63,096 nt of DNA from G020354945 sp964570585 (GTDB taxonomy: Bacteria > Omnitrophota > Gorgyraeia > JABMRG01 > JAFGKX01). The stretch covers positions 1 through 63,096 of the forward strand of contig CAZMYR010000007.1 in the NCBI GenBank assembly GCA_964570585.1, written 5' to 3'. Positions within the stretch are counted from its first letter, which is position 1. Every line of letters begins with the position of its first letter. The notes beneath the pieces were generated by a model that ran no database searches, had not been told where the DNA came from, and saw only the letters and a list, made by a program, of their open reading frames with translations. Shown piece by piece: positions 16,838 to 24,907 of this stretch. Made by a program: the position numbers and the translations under genes.

Positions 16838-17672
16838 TAGATATTTACTTTGCAGGAAATTTAAGTTTGCTCTTTGGAAAAAACCTTTGGTAATGGGGGT
16901 GCTAAATATAACCCCTGATTCTTTTTCTGACGGCGGAGAATGCTTTAGTCACAAGGTAGCTTATAAAAGGGCCTTGCAGATACAGCAGGAAGGCGCAGAT
17001 ATAATTGATATAGGCGGAGAATCGACCCGTCCCGGCGCAAAGACAATCAGCATTGAAGAAGAATTGAAAAGAGTTTTACCTGTTTTTAAAAAGTTTATTA
17101 AAGAAGCCAAGATTCCCATTTCTATAGATACAAGAAAGCCCGAAGTGGCGGAGGCGGCTCTTAAAATAGGCGCTTCTATAGTGAATGATACAACCGGCCT
17201 TTTGCAAGATAAAAGGATGGCTAAAGTTATTTCACTATATAAAGCTGCAGTCATTATTATGCATATTAGAGGCACTCCCAAAACGATGCAGAATGCCCCC
17301 AGATATAAAAATCTATTAGCTGAAATTAAAAATAGGTTAAAAAAGGGCGCAAGGGCAGCGACAAAGGCCGGAATTGATAAACGCAGTATAATAGTAGACC
17401 CCGGCATAGGTTTTGGCAAAACCGTTAAACATAATCTTAAGATAATCAACAACATTAGCAAATTTAAAGAATTGGGTTTTCCGATTATGGTTGGCCTATC
17501 CCGAAAATCGTTTATGGGTAAAATCTTAAATTTAGATGTTAAGGACAGGCTCGTTCCCACAATTGCAAGTAATACTCTGGCTATAAAAAATGGGGCTGAT
17601 ATAATAAGGGTTCATGATATAAAAGAGGCTATTTGGATTCGGGATATGGTCTATGAAATAGAGAGTGCGTAA
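16830..17672 (+). CDS. folP: Dihydropteroate synthase
   Basis: FolP condenses 4-aminobenzoate with dihydropterin pyrophosphate in folate synthesis. Signatures are VMGVLNITPDSFSDGG, DIIDIGGESTRPGA, ISIDTRKPEVAEAAL, NDTTGL and VGLSRKSFMGKIL. Length 280 is normal. It starts inside the ftsH end, the ftsH-folP order common in bacteria. It feeds tetrahydrofolate to the one-carbon cluster at the start of the window. It is followed by a hairpin and cdaA. Confidence 0.95.
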   Translation: MPDRYLLCRKFKFALWKKPLVMGVLNITPDSFSDGGECFSHKVAYKRALQIQQEGADIIDIGGESTRPGAKTISIEEELKRVLPVFKKFIKEAKIPISIDTRKPEVAEAALKIGASIVNDTTGLLQDKRMAKVISLYKAAVIIMHIRGTPKTMQNAPRYKNLLAEIKNRLKKGARAATKAGIDKRSIIVDPGIGFGKTVKHNLKIINNISKFKELGFPIMVGLSRKSFMGKILNLDVKDRLVPTIASNTLAIKNGADIIRVHDIKEAIWIRDMVYEIESA

Positions 17673-17674
17673 TA

Positions 17675-17713
17675 AACCTACGCGGTGCTAACTCTGTTAG
17701 CACCGCGCAGGTT
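17675..17713. repeat. Hairpin between folP and cdaA
   Basis: CGCGGTGCTAAC (17681-17692) pairs perfectly with GTTAGCACCGCG (17696-17707) around TCT, and the flanking AACC / GGTT extends the stem. No T run follows. The unit CGGTGC/GCACCG is shared with other palindromes in this window. Confidence 0.8.
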
Positions 17714-17727
17714 ATAAAGGAATTATC

Positions 17728-18561
17728 ATGCAGATTCTCGATTATCTTGCGAGTATATGGAAGCCAGTCATAGAGATACTAATCTTATGGTATTTATTTT
17801 ATTTAATCCTGTTGTTCATAAAAGGAACTCGGGCCTTTCAGGTATTTAAAGGTTTAACTATTATTTTTGTAATAGCCGCTGTATCGGCTTTTTTTGTTAC
17901 TCAGAAACTGGGGCTTTATGCCTTAAGCTGGATTATTGAGAGATTTTTCGGCCTTATAGTTGTTGTCCTTATTATCCTGTTTCATCCGGAATTAAGACAG
18001 GGGTTAGCCAGGATAGGCCAGAGAGGGGTATTCAGCCTGACCGTTTTGGAGCAACATATTATACAGGAGATTGTAAATGCCGCATCTTTGCTTTCTAAAA
18101 AAAGAATCGGGGCAATAATGGCTGTCGAAAGGGATGCCTCTTTAAGGATTTATATAGAAAGCGGTATTAGCCTCGACGCTCAAGTAACCAGCGAACTTCT
18201 TAACACTATATTTATGCCCAACACCCCCTTGCATGATGGTGGAGTAGTTATCAGGGCAGAAAGAATCATCGTAGCAGGATGCCTTTTTCCCCTCACTGAC
18301 AATCCTCATATTAGTAAAAGATTAGGCACCCGTCATAGAGCAGCTATAGGGCTTACCGAAGAGACCGATGCAGTCGCAGTAGTTGTCTCCGAAGAGACCG
18401 GTTCTATATCAGTAGCTGTGGACGGTAAATTGACACAGAATCTTGACAGGGAAGGATTGGAGAAGATGCTAACAAGTCTATGCAGCCCTAAACCAAGCAA
18501 GACTAGAAGAAATATTGTCAGAATTTTAACCAGAGGAATGTTAAAAAGAAGGCCGATATAA
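17728..18561 (+). CDS. cdaA: Diadenylate cyclase CdaA
   Basis: A 277-residue membrane-bound diadenylate cyclase that makes cyclic di-AMP from two ATP. Three membrane segments fill residues 1-85; the DAC domain follows, with LHDGGVVIRAERI (the DGA-type motif, here DGG) near residue 170 and the RHR motif in GTRHRAAIGL near 202. The order cdaA-cdaR-glmM is a classic set coupling c-di-AMP to peptidoglycan precursor synthesis and potassium/turgor control. AAAGGA precedes the ATG. cdaR starts on its last base. Confidence 0.94.
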   Translation: MQILDYLASIWKPVIEILILWYLFYLILLFIKGTRAFQVFKGLTIIFVIAAVSAFFVTQKLGLYALSWIIERFFGLIVVVLIILFHPELRQGLARIGQRGVFSLTVLEQHIIQEIVNAASLLSKKRIGAIMAVERDASLRIYIESGISLDAQVTSELLNTIFMPNTPLHDGGVVIRAERIIVAGCLFPLTDNPHISKRLGTRHRAAIGLTEETDAVAVVVSEETGSISVAVDGKLTQNLDREGLEKMLTSLCSPKPSKTRRNIVRILTRGMLKRRPI

Positions 18562-19010
18562 TGAGGACGATTTATTCTGCAGTTCTTCATAATTTATTTA
18601 TAAAGATAATAGCGTTATTTTTAGCCATTCTTACCTGGTCATATATAGTCGGCCAATTATACAAGCAGGTGCCGGAAGCGCAGAGAACCCACCAAACAGT
18701 AGTCGCTCTTGCAGGTAAGAATGTGATTGTAAAAAGGGTACCTGTCCATATCAATTTAATAGGCGCGCCCGAGGGAAGATACCAGGTGGCAATAGACCGG
18801 ATAAGAGTCAATCCGTCAGAGTGTGTAATATCAGGCCCGATTGACAAAATCGAGACTGTTTCTTTTGTGACTACTGAGCCTATTTCAGCAGAAGGTCTTA
18901 CAAAATCAATAAGACAACGGGTTAAATTGAAAGAAATACCAGGCTGCAGCATCAGTAAAGAGCAGCAATTTACTGTAGCCATACCCATTGTCAGAAAAAG
19001 GCTAAGGTAA
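18561..19010 (+). CDS. cdaR: YbbR-domain protein, CdaA regulator
   Basis: The 149-residue protein has one N-terminal membrane segment (about 10-32, IKIIALFLAILTWSYIVGQ) and a YbbR-type extracytoplasmic domain (VPVHINLIGAPEGRYQVAIDRI, then PSECVISGP). CdaR binds CdaA and tunes its activity. It has fewer YbbR repeats than the Firmicutes proteins, with room for little more than one, as is common outside that phylum. It starts on the last base of the cdaA stop and is followed two bases later by glmM. Confidence 0.85.
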   Translation: MRTIYSAVLHNLFIKIIALFLAILTWSYIVGQLYKQVPEAQRTHQTVVALAGKNVIVKRVPVHINLIGAPEGRYQVAIDRIRVNPSECVISGPIDKIETVSFVTTEPISAEGLTKSIRQRVKLKEIPGCSISKEQQFTVAIPIVRKRLR

Positions 19011-19012
19011 CG

Positions 19013-20386
19013 ATGCAAAAATTATTCGGCACCGATGGAATAAGAGCAAAGGTGGGAACCTACCCTCTTACTGAGGATATGATTTTTAAACTCGGCAAAG
19101 CCCTTGGTATTTATACATCGCGTCTTAATCCCCGCAAAAGAAAACAACAAAAAATTTCAGTTATTAGAGACACCCGCGATTCCGGAAATCTATTAGAGGA
19201 TGCCTTGTGCAAAGGTATTGTATCTTGCGATGTTGATGTTGTAAGATTGGGTATTATGCCAACTGCATCATTGGCATATCTAGTCAGAAAAATGAGGTAT
19301 GATTTAGGTGTTGTAATATCTGCTTCTCACAATGTTGCTGACGATAATGGGTTAAAATTTTTTTCTCATAAAGGATATAAGCTTTTTTCCAAGGAAGAGA
19401 CCGAGGTTGAAAGGATATTATTTGAAGAGGTTATCCCCCGCCTAGAAGGCCCACTCGCTGAATCAGAGCCGATTCTTGGTAAGATAGAAGAGCAGGATCT
19501 AAGAAATCGATATATCGGTTTCTTAAAAAAGCTCATCTCTGATTGCGATATTTCCAAATACAAGATAGTAATTGACTGCGCTTTTGGCGCTGCTTCATTA
19601 ATTGCACCCGGCCTATTCAAAGAACTTACAAAAGAATCAATAAGTTTAAATGATACCCATGAGGGCGCAACTATAAATGAAGCCTGCGGAGCGTTGCATC
19701 CGGAGGTTGTCTCAAAAGCTGTAGCTGAGAAAAGGGCAGACTGCGGTTTTTCATTTGACGGCGATGCTGACAGAGTTATTGCCTGCGATGAAAGAGGAAA
19801 GATTATAGACGGAGATTTTCAATTAGCGATAATAGGTAATTTTTTAAGAAAAAGAAATAACTTAAGAAAAAATAGTATCGTTGCCACCCAGATGAGCAAT
19901 TTAGGATTGGATATGTGCGTAACCCAATGGGGCGGCAAATTGATAAAGACAGAAGTTGGCGATAAATTGGTATTAGAAAAGATGCTATCATCGAAACTTA
20001 ATCTTGGCGGAGAGCAATCAGGGCATATTATCCCCTTAGATTATACTACTACCGGCGATGGCATTTTGACCGCGCTTCTTATAATGAAAATTATGTCGCA
20101 GGAAAATAAACCATTAAGCGCTCTGGCTAAATGTATGTATAAATTCCCCCAAATACTTATAAATGTCGATGTAAATAGCAAAAGGCCATTTAGTGAATTG
20201 CCAAAGTTGAGCAAAATTATCTCTAAAATGGGAGAAAGATTGGGCGATTCAGGCAGGGTCTATATGCGATATTCAGGGACCGAGAGCAATAAATTAAGGA
20301 TAATGATTGAGGGACAAGACCAGTTACAGATAAAAGAGATGGCTGAAGCAATAGCCAATACTGCCAGGGAGGAGTTTGGTGCCTAA
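19013..20386 (+). CDS. glmM: Phosphoglucosamine mutase
   Basis: GlmM converts glucosamine-6-phosphate to glucosamine-1-phosphate for UDP-GlcNAc. It has KLFGTDGIRAKVGTYPLT at the N-terminus, the phosphoserine loop ISASHNVADDNGLKFF (Ser near residue 104; Val replaces the usual Pro), the metal loop DGDADR, and the sugar/phosphate loops GGEQSGHI and RYSGTESNKLRIM. Length 457 is normal. Placement after cdaA-cdaR supports GlmM rather than a phosphomannomutase; a second hexomutase is at 59175. Confidence 0.94.
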   Translation: MQKLFGTDGIRAKVGTYPLTEDMIFKLGKALGIYTSRLNPRKRKQQKISVIRDTRDSGNLLEDALCKGIVSCDVDVVRLGIMPTASLAYLVRKMRYDLGVVISASHNVADDNGLKFFSHKGYKLFSKEETEVERILFEEVIPRLEGPLAESEPILGKIEEQDLRNRYIGFLKKLISDCDISKYKIVIDCAFGAASLIAPGLFKELTKESISLNDTHEGATINEACGALHPEVVSKAVAEKRADCGFSFDGDADRVIACDERGKIIDGDFQLAIIGNFLRKRNNLRKNSIVATQMSNLGLDMCVTQWGGKLIKTEVGDKLVLEKMLSSKLNLGGEQSGHIIPLDYTTTGDGILTALLIMKIMSQENKPLSALAKCMYKFPQILINVDVNSKRPFSELPKLSKIISKMGERLGDSGRVYMRYSGTESNKLRIMIEGQDQLQIKEMAEAIANTAREEFGA

Positions 20387-21092
20387 GTTAGGGGTTAATA
20401 TAGACCACGTTGCAACATTACGACAAGCCAGAAGAACAATTTTTCCGGATCCGATAAAAGCTGCCTCAATGTGCGAAAGAGCGGGTGCCGATTCGATAGT
20501 TTGCCATCTCAGGCAGGATAGAAGGCATATTCGGGATAGAGATGTTTACATTTTAAGAAAGACTATCAAGGCAAAGTTTAATCTGGAAATGTCTACCATT
20601 GAGGAGATTGTCAAAATAGCCCTTAAGGTTAGACCGGATGAAGCAACATTGGTTCCGGAAAGAAGAAAAGAGCTTACTACAGAGGGTGGGCTTGATGTCA
20701 TAAAATACAAAACAAAGGTTGCTAAGGCAGTAGAAAGATTATTAAAAAGGGGAATTTTTGTAAGTCTATTTATAGACCCGAATAAAAGGCAGATAGAGGC
20801 GTCGAAGGATGTTGGCACGCCATTTATAGAGATTCACACAGGTAGCTACGCAGAGGCAAAAAATGCAAATAAAAGGAGAGCCGAGCTCAATAAAATAAAA
20901 GAAGCTGTAAGATATGCTAAATGTTTAGGTATAAGAGTAAATGCAGGGCATGGCCTTGATTATACCAATGTAAAAGAAATAGCAAAGATACCAGATATAG
21001 AATCGCTAAACATCGGTTTTTCGATTATATCAAGAGCTGTATTTGTTGGGCTTGATAAGGCTGTATCAGAGATGAAGGAATTGATGAATTAG
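20379..21092 (+). CDS. pdxJ: Pyridoxine 5'-phosphate synthase
   Basis: PdxJ closes the pyridoxine ring from 1-deoxyxylulose-5-phosphate and 3-amino-2-oxopropyl phosphate. Motifs: LGVNIDHVATLRQARR, GADSIVCHLRQDRRHIRD, FNLEMS, ATLVPERR, SLFIDP, EIHTG and NAGHGLDYTNV, all conserved. GTG 20379 is the likely start because a GGGAGGAG site lies a few bases upstream; TTG 20376 is possible. It overlaps the glmM end. PLP made here serves TrpB downstream. The stop codon is immediately part of a palindrome. Confidence 0.94.
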   Translation: MPKLGVNIDHVATLRQARRTIFPDPIKAASMCERAGADSIVCHLRQDRRHIRDRDVYILRKTIKAKFNLEMSTIEEIVKIALKVRPDEATLVPERRKELTTEGGLDVIKYKTKVAKAVERLLKRGIFVSLFIDPNKRQIEASKDVGTPFIEIHTGSYAEAKNANKRRAELNKIKEAVRYAKCLGIRVNAGHGLDYTNVKEIAKIPDIESLNIGFSIISRAVFVGLDKAVSEMKELMN

Positions 21093-21117
21093 CACCGTTT
21101 GGAATCCCAAACGGTGC
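21092..21117. repeat. Short perfect palindrome before acpS
   Basis: Identical to the 26-bp palindrome at 4893-4918 (GCACCGTTTGG / CCAAACGGTGC around AATC). Its first base is the last base of the pdxJ stop codon; GGTG at 21113-21116 lies ten bases before acpS ATG 21127. Confidence 0.87.
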
Positions 21118-21126
21118 TTTCTTCCA

Positions 21127-21516
21127 ATGATAATAGGCACAGGCATAGACATAGTAGAGATATCCAGACTAAAAAACGCCACCATCAAGTGGAAAGATAA
21201 TTTTTTAAAAAGGGTTTTTACTGATAAGGAGATTGGTTATTCTAAAGAAAGGCCTTATTCATATCAGCACCTTGCGGCAAGATTTGCTGCAAAAGAGGCA
21301 GTGCTTAAAGCATTTGGAAACGGCTGGAGTAAACGTGTAGAATGGACAGATGTTGAAATCTGGAATGAAAAATCCGGCAAGCCAATGGTTAAACTTTACG
21401 GCAATGTTAAAAAAATGAAAAAGAAAATGAAGGTGGATGATATAATTATAAGCTTATCCCATACTCGCACTTATGCTGTAGCCAGCGCAATATTGGTAAG
21501 GAATGGGAAAATTTAG
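21127..21516 (+). CDS. acpS: Holo-[acyl-carrier-protein] synthase
   Basis: AcpS moves 4'-phosphopantetheine from CoA to acyl carrier protein. It starts MIIGTGIDIVEISRL (the metal-binding Asp in GxGxDIVE), then ARFAAKEAVLKAFGNG and a terminal SLSHTRTYAVASAIL, all typical. Length 129 is normal. It overlaps nnrD by 14 bases; acpS-nnrD is a common pair. No strong Shine-Dalgarno site other than GGTG in the palindrome is visible. Confidence 0.94.
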   Translation: MIIGTGIDIVEISRLKNATIKWKDNFLKRVFTDKEIGYSKERPYSYQHLAARFAAKEAVLKAFGNGWSKRVEWTDVEIWNEKSGKPMVKLYGNVKKMKKKMKVDDIIISLSHTRTYAVASAILVRNGKI

Positions 21517-22357
21517 TATCACAAAAAAGAGAAAAGAGAAAACTCACAAAGGAGATTATGGACACCTACTTGTCATAGCCGGCTCTGTTGGAATGACCGG
21601 TGCTGCTTTTTTGGCATCAGAAGCTGCGCTAAGGTCTGGCTGCGGTTTAGTAACATTAGGCCTACCTGAAAGTTTAAATATAATAGCTGAAAAAAGATTA
21701 ACCGAAGTTATCACAAAACCTCTACCGGAAACAAAAGAAAAAACTTTAAGCAAAAAAGCGCTATCTGAAATTATAGCCCTTTTAAAAAACAAAGACGCTG
21801 CAGCAATTGGGCCAGGCCTTTCGCAAAATAGGCAGACAAAAGACCTTATCTTAAGTTTATTGCCAAAGTTAAATATACCCGTTGTTTTAGATGCAGACGG
21901 TTTAAATGCTTTGGCGGGAAAGTCTTCGATACTTAAAAAAATAAAATCCCCTCTGGTGATGTCTCCCCATCCTGGAGAAATGGCCAGGTTGATTAAAGCT
22001 ACATCTAAGTTAATACAAAAAAATAGGAAAAAGGTCGCTTCAGATTTCGCAAAAAAATATAATGTTACATTAGTGCTTAAAGGTTATAATACCGTGGTAG
22101 CTCATCCTAAACATAAGACATACATAAATAAAACAGGAAACCCCGGCATGGCAACAGCAGGAAGCGGCGATGTCTTAACAGGTATTATAGGTTCTTTTTT
22201 GGCTCAAGGGGCTACACCATATGAAGCGGCTAAATTAGCAGTTTATATTCACGGTTTAGCCGGCGATTTAGCTGCTAAAGAAATAGGAGAAGTTTCTTTA
22301 ATAGCAGTGGATATATTAGCAAAGGTCCCGGAAGCAATTAAAAGCCTTAAGACTTAA
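21503..22357 (+). CDS. nnrD: ADP-dependent NAD(P)H-hydrate dehydratase
   Basis: A YjeF C-terminal (carbohydrate kinase-like) domain that repairs hydrated NAD(P)H using ADP. Signatures: GHLLVIAGSVGMTGAAFLAS, AAIGPGLSQN, VVLDADGLNAL, MSPHPGEMARL, LKGYNTVVAHP and ATAGSGDVLTGIIGSFLAQG. The N-terminal epimerase half found in bifunctional Nnr proteins is absent, so the epimerase must be elsewhere if present. Its 3' end runs into short direct repeats (CTTAAGACTTA, ACTTACGACTTACGACT at about 22346-22375), so its final residues may be repeat-derived. Confidence 0.92.
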   Translation: MGKFSITKKRKEKTHKGDYGHLLVIAGSVGMTGAAFLASEAALRSGCGLVTLGLPESLNIIAEKRLTEVITKPLPETKEKTLSKKALSEIIALLKNKDAAAIGPGLSQNRQTKDLILSLLPKLNIPVVLDADGLNALAGKSSILKKIKSPLVMSPHPGEMARLIKATSKLIQKNRKKVASDFAKKYNVTLVLKGYNTVVAHPKHKTYINKTGNPGMATAGSGDVLTGIIGSFLAQGATPYEAAKLAVYIHGLAGDLAAKEIGEVSLIAVDILAKVPEAIKSLKT

Positions 22358-22374
22358 AACTTACGACTTACGAC

Positions 22375-22397
22375 TAAATTTTGCGAAGCAAAATTTA
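22375..22397. repeat. Perfect hairpin just 5' of tRNA-Thr
   Basis: TAAATTTTGC (22375-22384) and GCAAAATTTA (22388-22397) pair perfectly around GAA, so the tip is GCGAAGC, a sequence known to form an unusually stable DNA mini-hairpin. It ends two bases before the tRNA. Confidence 0.82.
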
Positions 22398-22399
22398 TA

Positions 22400-22475
22400 G
22401 CCGGCGTAGCTCAGTTGGTAGAGCAGGGGTTTTGTAAACCTCAGGTCGGGGGTTCGACTCCCTTCGCCGGCTCCA
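22400..22475 (+). tRNA. tRNA-Thr (TGT)
   Basis: Acceptor GCCGGCG (22400-22406) with CGCCGGC (22465-22471), D arm GCTC/GAGC, anticodon arm GGGGT-TTTGTAA-ACCTC giving anticodon TGT, T arm GGGGG-TTCGACT-CCCTT with two G-U pairs, discriminator T and an encoded CCA. It lies between nnrD and rimO. Confidence 0.94.
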
Positions 22476-22543
22476 AAAATTGGGACAGGTACAATTTTTT
22501 TTGGGTGCCGACTTCCATAAAAATGTACCTGTCCCTAATTTTT
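22475..22543. repeat. GGGACAGGTACA-type palindrome before rimO
   Basis: The left arm AAAAATTGGGACAGGTACA (22475-22493) faces TGTACCTGTCCC and TAATTTTT (22524-22543) around a 30-base loop. It starts on the last base of the tRNA-Thr CCA and ends two bases before the rimO ATG. Confidence 0.82.
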
Positions 22544-22545
22544 CA

Positions 22546-23874
22546 ATGATGAGAACAAGTATAGGCATAATAAGTCTTGGATGTCCCCGCAATATGGTGG
22601 ACTCAGAGGTAATGCTGGGGATATTAAAGAAGGAAGGTTATAGTATAAAAGATGAGATTGACAATTGCGATATTGCTATTATAAATACCTGTGCATTTAT
22701 TGAGGATGCAAAACAGGAGGCAATAGATGTAATTTTGCAGGCAACAGAATTAAAAAAAGAGGGCAAGATTAAATCGATAATTGTAACAGGATGCCTTTCG
22801 CAACGATATTATAAGGTTTTAGAAAAACAAATCCCGGAAATTGACGCCTTTCTTGGCGCATCCGATTTTGACAGGATATCCAGCACAGTCAAAGATGCCT
22901 TAAAAGGAAAAAGGTCTGTTAATGTAGGCGCACCAACGAAAATTTATTCTCATAATTCCCCCAGATTTTTATTAACCCCGAACTATTATACATATATCAA
23001 AATTGCCGAGGGTTGCAATAACAGGTGTTCCTATTGTGTTATTTATAAGATAAGGGGTAAGTACCGAAGCAGGCCAATAGAGTCTATTTTAGAAGAAGTT
23101 GAAAATATCACAGAAAATAAAAAAATTTCTGAATTAAATATCATTGCTCAAGATACCACTTCATATGGTATAGATATATACCGAAATTATAAATTGGCAG
23201 AGTTGCTTGAAAGAATAGCCACACTAAATAAGGCCCACTGGATAAGACTACTTTATACCCATCCTCGCCATTTTACCGATGAACTCATTCAAATTATAGG
23301 AGGGAAAAAGAGTATTTGCAAATATGTTGATTTGCCGATACAACATGCAAGCAATAGAATATTAAAGGGAATGAATCGTCGTATTAGGAAAGAAAAGATG
23401 GAGAGCCTGATTGATAAAATACGCAAAGAAATACCTGATGTCGCACTGCGCACATCTGTTATTGTCGGTTTTCCTGGTGAGACAGATAAGGAATTTAAGC
23501 AACTCCTGAATTTTATAGAGCAGACGAAATTTGAAAGATTAGGCGCCTTTATTTATTCCAGGGAAGAAAGTACACCTGCATATAAATATAAGAACCAAAT
23601 TCCCGATGCGATAAAAAGGCAGAGATTGGATGAGATTATGAAGATCCAGCAGGATATATCCGGTCGAATAAATAAAAGCTGGCTGAATAAAATATTAGAA
23701 GTTTTGATTGAAGAAAAGCAAAAAGACGGTTATTATATAGGGCGTAGTCAATATGATGCACCGGAAGTTGACGGAGTCGTATATGTAAAAGAAAAAGAGG
23801 CAAAGCCAGGAGATTTTTTAAAAGTAAAAATAACCGATACCTTAGAATACGATCTAATAGGAGAAGCAATATGA
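22546..23874 (+). CDS. rimO: Ribosomal protein S12 methylthiotransferase
   Basis: A radical-SAM methylthiotransferase with an N-terminal UPF0004 domain (GIISLGCPRNMVDSEVMLG, INTCAFIEDAKQE), the radical SAM cluster motif CNNRCSYC near residue 157, and a C-terminal TRAM domain. RimO modifies Asp88 of ribosomal protein S12. CPRNMVDSE, rather than the MiaB pattern, supports RimO. The start is ATG 22546 or 22549; upstream in-frame residues from 22480 are encoded by the palindrome and do not fit the family. The end overlaps pgsA by four bases. Confidence 0.93.
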   Translation: MMRTSIGIISLGCPRNMVDSEVMLGILKKEGYSIKDEIDNCDIAIINTCAFIEDAKQEAIDVILQATELKKEGKIKSIIVTGCLSQRYYKVLEKQIPEIDAFLGASDFDRISSTVKDALKGKRSVNVGAPTKIYSHNSPRFLLTPNYYTYIKIAEGCNNRCSYCVIYKIRGKYRSRPIESILEEVENITENKKISELNIIAQDTTSYGIDIYRNYKLAELLERIATLNKAHWIRLLYTHPRHFTDELIQIIGGKKSICKYVDLPIQHASNRILKGMNRRIRKEKMESLIDKIRKEIPDVALRTSVIVGFPGETDKEFKQLLNFIEQTKFERLGAFIYSREESTPAYKYKNQIPDAIKRQRLDEIMKIQQDISGRINKSWLNKILEVLIEEKQKDGYYIGRSQYDAPEVDGVVYVKEKEAKPGDFLKVKITDTLEYDLIGEAI

Positions 23875-24452
23875 ATTTTGCAAACAAATTAACATTATCT
23901 CGCATTGGACTTGCATTTATATTTATGCTATTTCTTTTTCTGCACTGGCCATATGCAAAATTATGCGCACTTTTTATCTTTCTGGCCGCCTCTTTCACAG
24001 ATTATTATGATGGTAAAATAGCAAAAAAACGTAACCAGGTTACCGATTTCGGCAAATTGATGGATCCTATTGCAGACAAAATCTTAGTGCTGGCAGCATT
24101 TCTTGCCTTTGTTGAACTTAAGATAATCCCAGCATGGATGGTAGTAATAATTATTTTTAGAGAATTGATAATAACCGGAATGAGACTCACACTTTTAAGT
24201 AAAAAGAAAGTGGTTCCTGCAAAAAAAGCTGGTAAACACAAAACAGTTTCTCAAATGTCATCCATATTTGTAATTTTAATTTATCTTACAATAAAACAAT
24301 TGGGTGAATCTATTTTTAAATTCGCATGGTGGGATGCAAATGTAGATTACAACATCCATTTAGCGATATATGTAATGATGCTTATGACTGTGGTATTAAC
24401 ATTGACATCCGGAATATCATATCTAAAGGATAACGTAAGGGCTTTAAAGTGA
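23871..24452 (+). CDS. pgsA: CDP-diacylglycerol-glycerol-3-phosphate phosphatidyltransferase
   Basis: An integral membrane CDP-alcohol phosphatidyltransferase with the active-site pattern DYYDGKIAKKRNQVTDFGK followed by LMDPIADK (DG-x2-A-x8-G-x3-D-x3-D). It makes phosphatidylglycerol phosphate from CDP-diacylglycerol. The 193-residue length and about five membrane segments fit. The next gene, pgpA, removes the phosphate, and both overlap by four bases. Confidence 0.92.
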   Translation: MNFANKLTLSRIGLAFIFMLFLFLHWPYAKLCALFIFLAASFTDYYDGKIAKKRNQVTDFGKLMDPIADKILVLAAFLAFVELKIIPAWMVVIIIFRELIITGMRLTLLSKKKVVPAKKAGKHKTVSQMSSIFVILIYLTIKQLGESIFKFAWWDANVDYNIHLAIYVMMLMTVVLTLTSGISYLKDNVRALK

Positions 24453-24907
24453 AAACAGTTATAAAACTGATGGCAAGCGGTCTGTATACGGGTTATTCTC
24501 CGGTTGCCTCCGGTACCATAGGAAGCGTTTTGGGGGTTTTGATATTTCTGCAGCTGCATAATTTTCCCCTGCTTTATATTTGCGTATGTTTGGTTTTGAT
24601 ACTTTTGGGCTTTTTGATAAGCGGCAGGGCAGAGGCAATTTATAAAGAGAAGGATTCGCGAAAAATAGTAATAGATGAGATAGCAGGTATGTGCATAGTC
24701 TATTTAGGCATGCAGGCAAGATTGTGGATTATAGTCACAGGATTTTTAATATATAGAGCACTTGATGTAATAAAACCCCTACCGGCAAAAAGGGTAGAAA
24801 AGATGCCAGGCTCAGCAGGTATTATGCTGGACGATATTATATGTGCTATCTATGCCAATATAATACTTCAGGTTTTAACAAGGCTACCTTTAAATATTGG
24901 TTCATAG
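24449..24907 (+). CDS. pgpA: Phosphatidylglycerophosphatase A
   Basis: A 152-residue PgpA-family membrane protein: ASGLYTGYSPVASGTIGSVLG, IVIDEIAGMCIVYLG and ALDVIKPLPAKRVEKMPGSAGIMLDDIICAIYANI, all family signatures. It hydrolyses phosphatidylglycerophosphate to phosphatidylglycerol directly after PgsA. Its 3' end overlaps the convergent thpR gene by 40 bp. Confidence 0.93.
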   Translation: MKTVIKLMASGLYTGYSPVASGTIGSVLGVLIFLQLHNFPLLYICVCLVLILLGFLISGRAEAIYKEKDSRKIVIDEIAGMCIVYLGMQARLWIIVTGFLIYRALDVIKPLPAKRVEKMPGSAGIMLDDIICAIYANIILQVLTRLPLNIGS

